Assembly: GCA_039602395.1 (NCBI GenBank)
Contig: JBCNJP010000024.1
Location: forward strand, 4,070,118-4,134,117
Direction: 5' to 3'
DNA: 64,000 nucleotides
DNA from: Deinandra increscens subsp. villosa
Lineage: Eukaryota > Streptophyta > Magnoliopsida > Asterales > Asteraceae
Position numbers and translations under genes: made by a program
Shown: positions 43,259 through 54,278 of the stretch, piece after piece
How positions within the stretch are numbered: position 1 is the stretch's first letter
Layout: every line of letters starts with the position of its first letter
Notes under the pieces: model-generated
Told to the model about the DNA's origin: nothing
What the model saw: the letters and a program-made list of their open reading frames with translations, nothing else
The model's database searches: none

Positions 43259-44860
43259 TTGCCTGGTTTGCCTCCATTTCGACAAGTCGAGTTTGGAATC
43301 GATTTAGCTCCTGGAGCCGCTTCGATTGCACGCGCGCCTTACCGTTTGGCGGTAAGCGAACATAATGAACTCTCCGCACAACTTCAAGAGCTACTCGACA
43401 AAGGATTTATTCGTCCAAGTTTGTCTCCATGGGGAGCGCCGGTATTGTTTGTTAAGAAGAAAGATGGAACGTTCCGCATGTGTATCGACTACCGAGAGCT
43501 TAACAAGGTTACAATCAAGAATCGGTATCCACTTCCTCGAATCGACGATCTCTTCGACCAACTGCAAGGTTCGAGCTACTTTTCAAAGATTGATCTACGG
43601 TCTGGTTATCACCAACTTCGTGTTCGTGATGAGGATGTCCCCAAGACTGCTTTTAGAACTCGGTATGGTCATTACGAGTTTTTGGTTATGCCGTTTTGGC
43701 TAACCAATGCGCCTGCTGTATTTATGGATCTGATGAATCGAGTGTGCAAGTCGTACCTCGATCAGTTTGTGATAGTTTTCATTGACGATATTTTGATCTA
43801 CTCCAAGACAAAGGAAGAACACGAGAGACATCTACGACTTATCTTAGAATTACTCCGCAAGGAGCATCTTTATGCTAAGTTTTCGAAGTGCGATTTTTGG
43901 ATTCGCGAAGTCCAGTTTCTTGGACACATTGTTAATCAGGATGGGATTCATGTTGACCCAACTAAAGTGGAAGCTATCAAGAATTGGTCTACTCCGAGAG
44001 CGCCGACCGAAATCCGACAATTTTTGGGACTTGCCGGATATTACCGAAGATTCATTAAGGGTTTCTCGCAATTGGCTCAACCCTTAACAGCTTTAACGCA
44101 TAAAGGAGTGCAATATAGATGGGGTGAAAGAGAAGAACACGCGTTTCAAACTCTTAAGGACATGTTATGTTCAGCTCCGATTCTCGCGTTACCCGAAGGG
44201 GTTGACGACTTCGTGGTCTATTGCGATGCATCCATTCAAGGACTCGGTTGCGTGTTGATGCAACAGGACAAAGTGATTGCCTACGGGTCCAGGCAACTGA
44301 AGGATACTGAGAAGAATTATACAACGCATGATCTGGAATTGGGAGCCGTTGTATTTGCACTCAAGATTTGGAGACATTACCTCTACGGAACAAAGTGCAC
44401 AATATTTACCGACCACAAAAGCTTACAACACATCTTTGAACAAAAGGACCTCAACATGCGACAACGAAGGTGGGTCGAGCTACTAAATGATTATGAATTA
44501 GCAATTAAGTATCACCCAGGAAAAGCCAATGTTGTGGCTGACGCCTTAAGCCGAAAAGAGTACGAAAAGCCTCGACGAGTACGAGCGCTCCAACTTACCA
44601 TTCACACGGGATTGCCGGATCGGATCCGCGATGCCCAACGAGAAGCTTTGAAAGAAGAAAATTTCGCAGCTGAAGCACTGCGAGGGGTAGATAGTAACTC
44701 CGAAATTAAGTCCGATGGACTCAGATATTACAATGACAGAATTTGGGTTCCTTTACTGGGAAATCTCCGTGAGCTCGTGATGGACGAGGCTCACAAATCA
44801 AGGTATTCGGTGCACCCTGGATCGGATAAAATGTGCCAAGATTTGAAGAACTTATATTAG
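43259..44860 (+). pseudogene. TE-J copy 1 reverse transcriptase and RNase H
   Basis: It continues pol in the next frame. RT has KIDLRSGYHQL and the FIDDILIYS active site; the normally conserved PFGLTNAP reads PFWLTNAP (G to W), while copy 2 keeps Gly. RNase H has YCDASIQGLG and TDHKSLQ; the HPGKANVVADALSR end is present. A nonsense TAG at 44858-44860 replaces the TGG found in copy 2, just inside the integrase zinc region. Confidence 0.9.
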
Positions 44861-46067
44861 TGGCCGAATATGAAAGCCGACATTGCGCGATATGTGGCTA
44901 AGTGTTTAACGTGCTCAAGAGTTAAGATCGAGTACCAAAAGCCTTCTGGATTATTACAGCAACCAAAGATCCCAGAATGGAAATGGGAGGATATCTCCAT
45001 GGATTTCGTAACAGGATTACCTCATCGATCGAATCGACCGGATGCGATTTGGGTTATCATTGATCGACTAACCAAATCGCACATTTATTCCAATGAGGGA
45101 GAATGACAATATGGATAAGTTAACGAAGCTGTATATTGACCGAATTGTGGCACGTCATGGAGTGCCTAAGACCATTATCTCTGATCGAGATCCTCGATTT
45201 ACTTCCCGATTGTGGCAATCTATGCAAGAAGCACTGGGAACCAGACTTGATATGAGTACAGCTTATCACCCGCAGACCGATGGTCAGACGGAACGAACTA
45301 TTCAGACTTTGGAAGACATGCTCCGAGCTTGCGTTCTCGACTTCGGTAAAGACTGGGAGGCTAACCTTCCGTTGGTGGAGTTCTCCTACAACAACAGTTA
45401 TCATACGAGCATTGGTGCAGCACCTTTTGAAGCTCTTTATGGCAGAAAATGCAGATCGCCCGTGTGTTGGGCCGAAACGGGTGAGAAGGGACTTACAGGG
45501 CCGGAAATCATTCATGATACAACGGAACGAATTATTCAAATCAGAAAGCGGATAGCCGCAGCACGTGACAGACAAAAGAGCTATGCCGACAAACGCCGTA
45601 AACCTTTGAAGTTCGAGGTAGGCGACAAGGTACTATTTAAGGTATCTCCCTGGAAAGGAGTGATACGCTTCGGAAAGCGCGGAAAGCTGAATCCTCGCTA
45701 TATCGGTCCATTTGAAATCATTGGGGAAGTAGGCCCGGTGGCCTATCGATTACGACTCCCTGCAGAACTCGATGGAGTTCACAACGTGTTTCACGTTTCT
45801 AACCTGAAGAAATGTCTGGCTGAAGACACCGAAATAATTCCTTTGGAGGAATTAGAAATTGACGAACATTTGAGATTTATCGAGCAACCGGTAGAAATCA
45901 TGGGACGCGAGGAGAAAGCCCTCAAACGTAGCAAGATTCCGATCGTCAAGGTTCGATGGAACTCAAAGCGTGGACCTGAATATACTTGGGAACGAGAGGA
46001 TCAGATGAAGAAAAAGTATCCTCACTTGTTCGAGCAAACGTCCACGGAAACTCAAGGTATGATTTAA
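44861..46067 (+). pseudogene. TE-J copy 1 integrase with chromodomain
   Basis: The N-terminal zinc half (CLTCSRVKIEY) ends at TGA 45104-45106 after a frameshift near 45080 that copy 2 shares. The core resumes in the next frame: FVTGLP, ISDRDPRF and GQTERTIQ supply D, D, E. The C-terminal GPFEIIGEVGPVAYRL block is followed by a chromodomain-like end (IPIVKVRWNSKRGPEYTWE, HLFEQ), placing the element in the Tekay/Del group. Chromodomains of this group are thought to steer integration to heterochromatin. Confidence 0.9.
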
Positions 46068-46226
46068 TTTTGGGGACCAAAATTCCTTTAACAGGAGGAG
46101 GATGTGGCGACCCTAAAACTTTTGCTTTCTTTCCCCAGCAACAACTGCAACGACGACAGCTGAGGCTGCGAATGCTATAACGCAAGAATAATTTTCGGGA
46201 CGAAAATTCCATTTACAAGGGGATGA
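46068..46226 (+). other. TE-J 3' segment with two polypurine-like modules
   Basis: Two similar blocks: TTTGGGGACCAAAATTCC then AACAGGAGGAGG|TGTGGCGACCC-like (about 46070-46120), and TTTTCGGGACGAAAATTCC then ACAAGGGGATGA|TGTGACATCC (46192-46236). Only the second borders the real LTR. The first looks like an older or foreign 3' end. Confidence 0.65.
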
Positions 46227-48811
46227 TGTGACATCCGAGAATTCCAAGGTTAACTTCCGTTAGACAATCTCCGTTAGTTACGTTATAAGTGTTAACTTAG
46301 TAACTAATGCTTAACTAGGCCGAATACGTCCACGACCTTTGGTTGATCACCGAACCCGTCCATGTGTGTTATGTGTTTGTTTATTTATTGTCATTATGTG
46401 CAATGTGATTTAAACGCATGCTTTAGTATCAATGATAGAATGTAAATTGGCCACTTTTGGTTTCCAGCGAAACTACCGGGCGAAACTGTAGATTCGCTCG
46501 GTAGCCGACTAAACTGTTTGACTTACATGTGTTCAGAGCCAGTTTCGCTTGGCCAGCGAAACTGCCAGCGAAACTAGCCCCTGATATATATATTTTATAA
46601 AACCCTAGTTACATCCCATTTGCATCATCTCCACACTAAACACACACACACTCTCCTGGAATTTCTGGTCAGTCGAGAAGCACCACGAGTCGACGCGATC
46701 TCAGCCTCGAGACGTCAACCATTCGGACCCTAGATCAAATCGTGAGTCCCAAAACCATATTTTATGCATTTTCTATGTGTTTTACTGTAAAGCATGCCTA
46801 GATCTCCATAGAATCATTAGATCATCTGATATGATGTTTAGGAATGCTAGATCTACCATAAAGTCTGTAACTTTACGTTTGAAATCAAACCATAATGAAG
46901 ATTCATGCTAGTTAGGTCATTTTAGGTTTAAAATGTGTTTTTGGTGATTTGAATGTGAAAACCCATGTTTAAGGTGTTAAAACTTGTTGTTTGATGCTGG
47001 TAAATGTTTATGCATGCTAAATGTTGAATCACATGATGTATGGAAGCTGTTAGATTGATTTTTAGGCTGATTTATGTGTTTTTCGCGACCAGCGAAACTG
47101 AGCTGTTCTCTGGGCGAAACTATACAGCGAAACTGTATAGATATTCATCCAGCGATACTATGTGGCGAAACTGTAGTGTCGCCCGCGAAACTAAGTAGAC
47201 CTGCTCGAACGAAACTACCGAGCGAACCAACCTGAACGAAAGTTCAAACCAGTTTCAAGCGAAACTAGGCTAGCGAAACTGCGTCAGCAGTTTCGGGCGA
47301 AACTAGCTAGCGAAACTGTGTCATCGGGTATTACCCAGCGAAAGTGCTGCCCGTGCACACAGCGAAACTGTGTAGCGAAACTATGTAGCGAAACTATGAT
47401 CTGACCAAAACCCAACTTGTGCAACTTGTTTGAATGTTATGCTATGACTTACATGATTATGCAATAATGAAACATGCCTGGATTTCTGAATTATATGAAC
47501 CCTTGTTATGATCAACCATCGGTGTCGTGTGTTGGTATGTCGTGTCATAGTTCCAACGTGCTATGTTATGGGCCATAGTGGCGTGAGTTAAAGATTAGAC
47601 ACAAAACTAATACTTAAGACCTAAACGTGTTCTTAGGTCTTCGATAAGCAAACAATATTTGGATTACTTAGCAAGTGTAGCAGTGCAACCAAAGGTGAGT
47701 GTCACTAACCCATTTACCGTGAACCCGTTTGGGTCACACTGAATAACTTAATGAAAGACAATGCTGACAATCTTATGAGTGCTATGCACCTCTCTGATGA
47801 ACTTGAACTTAGGAGTGCTTGGCACCCACTTGATGAACTTGAAGTGTTTTATGGGAGACACTTGTGAAATACTCAAACAACTATTTCTAAAACGAAACTG
47901 AAAATGTTTTCGGGATTCATGAGAACCCAAAGTAAACCGTTTTAATATGGCTAGTGTAGGTTAAAGTCTAAACCACATGATATCACATGATTTCTAAGGA
48001 TTGCCTTATAACTGAAAAAGTCCTCAACTTAATTGTACCATTAATTGTAAAGCGAGGGGATGTTGGGTAGATCTACTGGAGTTTGACAAACTCCGCCTCG
48101 TGACACGGGAAGTGCACGGAGGTACAATATCAGCCTATCTGACCGTGGTCCCGAGAGGACACGGGGGAGGCAAAGCCGCGATGACGTAGGTCCGCAAAAC
48201 AAAATAGATGATGGCGCTGCCACTACAATTATCAGTCAGCTTTGGTACAAACTTCCTTAGTGCATGGAACAACGGATTAGCTACCCGCGATATCGGTTGA
48301 GCACTTTAACTATACAAAACTAGTACATACCCGATAACGTAGGTTACGGACAATACTTTTACTAAACCACAATACTATGATTATGGATATCACTAAGCAT
48401 TGCTTTTCACAAATAAACATTTCATAAGTATATGTTGACACGATTATGATTATGAGACCGGGCCACTGCATGACAAGCCCACCGTGAACTCACCAACCGT
48501 GAGGTTGACACTTGCGTGGTTTAAACTTTTGCAGATCGCTGAGGAGTATCCGGAGCGGGTTGGCATGGCACACGAAGACATTTACTTTTGTTCAAACTTA
48601 AAATTGGGAATTTTAAAACAATGATTTTGTAAAGCACGTGGTTAGTGCTAAGATAATATTTTCCGCTGCGTACTTTGAAGAATTTAATTTATGATTTTAC
48701 ACTTGGACTAACTCTGATTCATTTAGTATTTGTAACTAATGGTTGTGGTCCTGGTTTGCTCGCACCCCTTAACGGTATAAACTCCGTTAGTGGTTACTTG
48801 GGGGTGTGACA
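46227..48811 (+). repeat. LTR-B of TE-J (shared middle LTR)
   Basis: 2,585 bp. TATA box at 46596-46602. Closer to LTR-C than to LTR-A almost to its end, as expected if it derives mainly from the original 3' LTR. No target duplication on either side. Confidence 0.95.
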
Positions 48812-48814
48812 GAT

Positions 48815-48826
48815 TGGTATCAGAGC
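48815..48826 (+). other. Primer binding site of TE-J internal 2
   Basis: TGGTATCAGAGC, three bases after LTR-B. The (AT)n tract follows at about 48985-49026, shorter than in internal 1. Confidence 0.9.
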
Positions 48827-49377
48827 CATAGGATGCAGAGAACTGGAATCAATTTTGAAAAACGATTTGGAAACTGCAACTTGAAAACCTTAGTTACAAA
48901 CGAACAAACAAAATTCCCAAAATCAAATTATTTACGTGCCAACCTGGAATACTCGCTCTGCTGTGTAAGTAAAAGCTTAGTACGTATGTATATATACATA
49001 AATATATATATATAAATATATATATAGACCGTGTCTAGGAAGTCTAACGAAAAACCTTAGGGAAAATTTTCACACACGATTAAGAAACACGAACGCCAAT
49101 ACGCACACTATTCCGGGGGAAAGCGACAACGAAACGATGCTACACGCTACGTCCTGATTTCTACTGCGATGACTACGCCGACGGTGACTTTTATGGGAAA
49201 GCCGACTTTCGACGATAGCCACTTACGACTTACGACGTTCTCCGACGACGCCTCGATTTTGCACAAAAATTTTCTGGACTAATAGTGGGATAACGGGAAA
49301 TTGTTAATATACATATTATGGGATATGTATAAAGTATAACTGTGACTGAACACTAGCTACTTTAACTGTCCAGCAAA

Positions 49378-51137
49378 ATGTCTGGAAGAGGACACGGAAG
49401 GAGCAACATTAACATGACACCTGCACAACTGCAAGCTATGATTAACGAACACGTGCAAGCCGCGGTGGCAGCCGTCCAAGCTGCATACGCCGCACAGGGT
49501 AATTATTATGCCGGTTAAGGCACGAAGCGAATTATATTTTGACCTGTTAAAACTTAAAACTCGAACTATTATTGCATCAGGAAACCACCATCACTGCACG
49601 TTTAAGTCCTTCATGGATTGTAAGCCAATGACGTTTTCCGGCGAAGAAGGAGCGGTAGGACTCCTCAGGTGGATCGAGAAGTCTGAAAAGGTCTTCTCTA
49701 TGTGCAACTGCCCTGCTGAGAGCAAAGTGAAGTATGCTACTGGTACCTTTGAGGGAGCTGCTCTCTCCTGGTGGAATGCCGAAATCCAGATGATTGGGAT
49801 TGATGCGGCTAATAACATGGAATGGGAAGCGTTTAAGGAACTGATTATGGAGGAGTACTGTCCCCGTGACCAAGTGAAGAAGTTAGAGGGCGAATTCTTG
49901 AATCTGAAAATGACTAGGGTCTGAAGTCGAACAGTATACTGCGCGTTACCATGAGTACGCGGTCTTGTGCCCCACAATGGTTGATGCTGAGTTCAAACGC
50001 ATCGAGCGTTATCTGGAAGGCCTCGCGCCTCAAATCAAGGGACTAGTGACTGCCAGCAACCCCACAACCGTGCAGCAAGCCATCCGTTTGGCTCACAAGC
50101 TTACCGATCAAGAAGTTGAAAAGGGTACACTTCCTGCTAAGGCCACAGAGAAGACTGCCTTAAGTGGCAAAAGAAAAGCTGATGATGAAGCTCCTGAAAA
50201 CTCCATGAACAATCAAAGTGTTGGGAACAGCACTGGGAGGTCTTACAACTCCCAAGGCCAAAGCAAGAGGTCTGGGAACAACAGTGGAAACAACCGCCAA
50301 GGCGGTAATGGTCAAGGCAACTACAAGGGTAACCTGCCCATGTGCAACAAGTGTGGGAAGCATCACACTGGTATTTGTAGAAGGAATTTAAGCTGTGAAA
50401 GGTGTGGCAAGAAAAGCCATGAGGCGAAGGACTGTTGGACGATTCTTCCCGAGCAACAAAACCGCCTAAGGCAAAACAACAACAATCATGGCAACAACAA
50501 CTATGGAAATAACCGGGGCAATGGAAACAACAATGGTCAGAACCGTAACAACAACAATGAAGCTCCCAGAGGAAATGGTAATGGGAACTGCTATGAATGT
50601 GGTGCTCAAGGCCACATAAAAAGGGACTGCCCGCAGCTGAGGAGACAAGGAAATGGTAATCAAGGAAATAATGGTGGGAATGGTAATGGTGGAGGTAATG
50701 GCAACGGGAATGGTAACAACGGGAATGGTGGAAATGGCAGAGGAAGAGCTTTCGTCATGGGTCAAGGAGAAGCTCGCAACGATGCCAACGTGATTAACGG
50801 TAAATTCATCCTTAATGGTTTCTTTGCTACTGTATTGTTTGATTCTGGTGCTGAAAGAAGCTTTATTTCCACTAAGTTTGCTAAGTTAATTAATGCTAAA
50901 CCGATTGCCTTAGATGCTAAATATGTGGTAGAGCTAGCAAATGGTAAACTTCATGATACGACTCAGATAGTTAAGGACTGTAAGTTAGAACTAGCTGGCC
51001 ATACGTTAGGAATCGATCTTATGCCTTTCCCGATTGGTAGTTTTGATGTCATAGTAGGAATGGATTGGTTATCTGAAAACCGAGCTGAAATTTTATGTCA
51101 AGAAAAAGTGGTTCGTATCCCACTCAAAGGACGGTGA
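49378..51137 (+). pseudogene. TE-J copy 2 gag and protease
   Basis: Same layout as copy 1. The 46-codon N terminus (49378-49518) is again out of frame with the main gag. An extra A near 49916 breaks gag at 49924; it resumes to 51137, where an extra C near 51125 shifts the protease end. Knuckles, the Asn/Gly-rich spacer and FDSGAERSF are present. The two later breaks are not in copy 1. Confidence 0.9.
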
Positions 51138-51138
51138 A

Positions 51139-51435
51139 GTGCTAACAGTTCAAGGTGAAAAAGGTGGGACAGTCACCGGTATTATCTCGTTTCTTAAAGC
51201 TCAAAAGTGCCTTCGTAAAGGTCACTTCGCGATCCTTGCAAACGTCACAGACACGACACTTCCCGAACGTAAAATCGACGACTACCCGATAGTCCGCGAC
51301 TTCCAAGATGTATTTCCTGAAGATTTTCCTGGTTTGCCTCCATTTCGACAAGTCGAGTTTGGAATCGATTTAGCTCCTCGAGCCGCTTCGATTGCACGCG
51401 CGCCTTACCGTTTGGCGGTAAGCGAACATCAATGA
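51139..51435 (+). pseudogene. TE-J copy 2 protease-RT linker
   Basis: Short frame bridging protease and RT (VRDFQDVFPEDFPGLPPF); here the TT run is normal where copy 1 has TTT. An extra C near 51430 ends the frame. Confidence 0.85.
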
Positions 51436-53158
51436 ACTCTCCGCACAACTTCAAGAGCTACTCGACAAAGGATTTATTCGTCCAAGTTCGTCTCCATGGG
51501 GAGCGCCGGTATTGTTTGTTAAGAAGAAAGATGGAACGTTCCGCATGTGTATCGACTACCGAGAGCTTAACAAGGTTACAATCAAGAATCGGTATCCACT
51601 TCCTCGAATCGACGATCTCTTCGACCAACTGCAAGGTTCGAGCTACTTTTCAAAGATTGATCTACGGTCTGGTTATCACCAACTTCGTGTTCGTGATGAG
51701 GATGTCCCCAAGACTGCTTTTAGAACTCGGTATGGTCATTACGAATTTTTGGTTATGCCGTTTGGGCTAACCAATGCGCCTGCTGTATTTATGGATCTGA
51801 TGAATCGAGTGTGCAAGCCGTACCTCGATCAGTTTGTGATAGTTTTCATTGACGATATTTTGATCTACTCCAAGACAAAGGAAGAACACGAGAGACATCT
51901 ACGACTTATCTTAGAATTACTCCGCAAGGAGCAGCTTTATGCTAAGTTTTCGAAGTGCGATTTTTGGATTCGCGAAGTCCAGTTTCTTGGACACATTGTT
52001 AATCAGGATGGGATTCATGTTGACCCAACTAAAGTGGAAGCTATCAAGAATTGGTCTACTCCGAGAGCGCCGACCGAAATCCGACAATTTTTGGGACTTG
52101 CCGAATATTACCGAAGATTCATTAAGGGTTTCTCGCAATTGGCTCAACCATTAACAGCTTTAACGCATAAAGGAGTGCAATATAGATGGGGTGAAAGAGA
52201 AGAACACGCGTTTCAAACTCTTAAGGACATGTTATGTTCAGCTCCGATTCTCGCGTTACCCGAAGGGGTTGACGACTTCGTGGTCTATTGCGATGCATCC
52301 ATTCAAGGACTCGGTTGCGTGTTGATGCAACAGGACAAAGTGATTGCCTACGGGTCCAGGCAACTGAAGGATACTGAGAAGAATTATACAACGCATGATC
52401 TGGAATTGGGAGCCGTTGTATTTGCACTCAAGATTTGGAGACATTACCTCTACGGAACAAAGTGCACAATATTTACCGACCACAAAAGCTTACAACACAT
52501 CTTTGAACAAAAGGACCTCAACATGCGACAACGAAGGTGGGTCGAGCTACTAAATGATTATGACTTAGCAATTAAGTATCACCCGGGAAAAGCCAATGTT
52601 GTGGCTGACGCCTTAAGCCGAAAAGAGTACGAAAAGCCTCGACGAGTACGAGCGCTCCAACTTACCATTCACACGGGATTGCCGGATCGGATCCGCGATG
52701 CCCAACGAGAAGCTTTGAAAGAAGAAAATTTCGCAGCTGAAGCACTGCGAGGGGTAGATGGTAACTCCGAAATTAAGTCCGATGGACTCAGATATTACAA
52801 TGACAGAATTTGGGTTCCTTTACTGGGAAATCTCCGTGAGCTCGTGATGGACGAGGCTCACAAATCAAGGTATTCGGTGCACCCTGGATCGGATAAAATG
52901 TACCAAGATTTGAAGAACTTATATTGGTGGCCGAATATGAAAGCCGACATTGCGCGATATGTGGCTAAGTGTTTAACTTGCTCAAGAGTTCAGATCGAGT
53001 ACCAAAAGCCTTCTGGATTATTACAGCAACCAAAGATCCCAGAATGGAAATGGGAGGATATCTCCATGGATTTCGTAACAGGATTACCTCATCGATCGAA
53101 TCGACCGGATGCGATTTGGGTTATCATTGCACACGCTTATTCCAATGAGGGAGAATGA
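51436..53158 (+). pseudogene. TE-J copy 2 RT, RNase H and integrase N terminus
   Basis: Open from before 51512 to TGA 53156-53158. RT keeps PFGLTNAP and FIDDILIYS; RNase H keeps YCDAS and TDHKS; the integrase zinc region (H...H, CLTC) is open with TGG where copy 1 has TAG. LAEYYRRF replaces the usual LAGYYRRF. Near 53130 about 15 bases present in copy 1 are missing. The frame break at the same place is shared. Confidence 0.9.
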
Positions 53159-54119
53159 CAATATGGATAAGTTAACGAAGCTGTATATTGACCGAATTGT
53201 GGAACGTCATGGAGTGCCTAAGACCATTATCTCTGATCGAGATCCTCGATTTACTTCCCGATTGTGGCAATCTATGCAAGAAGCACTGGGAACCAGACTT
53301 GATATGAGTACAGCTTATCACCCGCAGACCGATGGTCAGACGGAACGAACTATTCAGACTTTGGAAGACATGCTCCGAGCTTGCGTTCTCGACTTCGGTA
53401 AAGACTGGGAGGCTCACCTTCCGTTGGTGGAGTTCTCCTACAACAACAGTTATCATACGAGCATTGGTGCAGCACCTTTTTAAGCTCTTTATGGCAGAAA
53501 ATGCAGATCACCCGTGTGTTGGGCCGAAACGGGTGAGAAGGGACTTACAGGGCCGGAAATCATTCATGATACAACGGAACGAATTATTCAAATCAGAAAG
53601 CGGATAGCCGCAGCACGTGACAGACAAAAGAGCTATGCCGACAAACGCCGTAAACCTTTGAAGTTCGAGGTAGGCGACAAGGTACTATTGAAGGTATCTC
53701 CCTAGAAAGGAGTGATACGCTTCGGAAAGCGCGGAAAGCTGAATCCTCGCTATATCGGTCCATTTGAAATCATTGGGGAAGTAGGCCCGGTGGCCTATCG
53801 ATTACGACTCCCTGCAGAACTCGATGGAGTTCACAACGTGTTTCACGTTTCTAACCTGAAGAAATGTCTGGCTGAAGACACCGAAATAATTCCTTTGGAG
53901 GAATTAGAAATTGACGAACATTTGAGATTTATCGAGCAACCGGTAGAAATCATGGGACGCGAGGAGAAAGCCCTCAAACGTAGCAAGATTCCGATCGTCA
54001 AGGTTCGATGGAACTCAAAGCGTGGACCTGAATATACTTGGGAACGAGAGGATCAGATGAAGAAAAAGTATCCTCACTTGTTCGAGCAAACGTCCACGGA
54101 AACTCAAGGTATGATTTAA
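53159..54119 (+). pseudogene. TE-J copy 2 integrase core and chromodomain
   Basis: The core (ISDRDPRF, GQTERTIQ) is followed by two private nonsense codons, TAA 53481-53483 and TAG 53703-53705, where copy 1 has GAA and TGG. The chromodomain-like end is intact to 54119. Confidence 0.9.
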
Positions 54120-54278
54120 TTTTGGGGACCAAAATTCCTTTAACAGGAGGAGGATGTGGCGACCCTAAAACTTTTGCTTTCTTTCCCCAGCAACAACTGC
54201 AACGACGACAGCTGAGGCTGCGAACGCTACAACGCAAGAATAATTTTCGGGACGAAAATTCCATTTACAAGGGGATGA
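54120..54278 (+). other. TE-J copy 2 3' segment with two polypurine-like modules
   Basis: Same double module as 46068-46226; the second (ACAAGGGGATGA) borders LTR-C. Confidence 0.65.
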
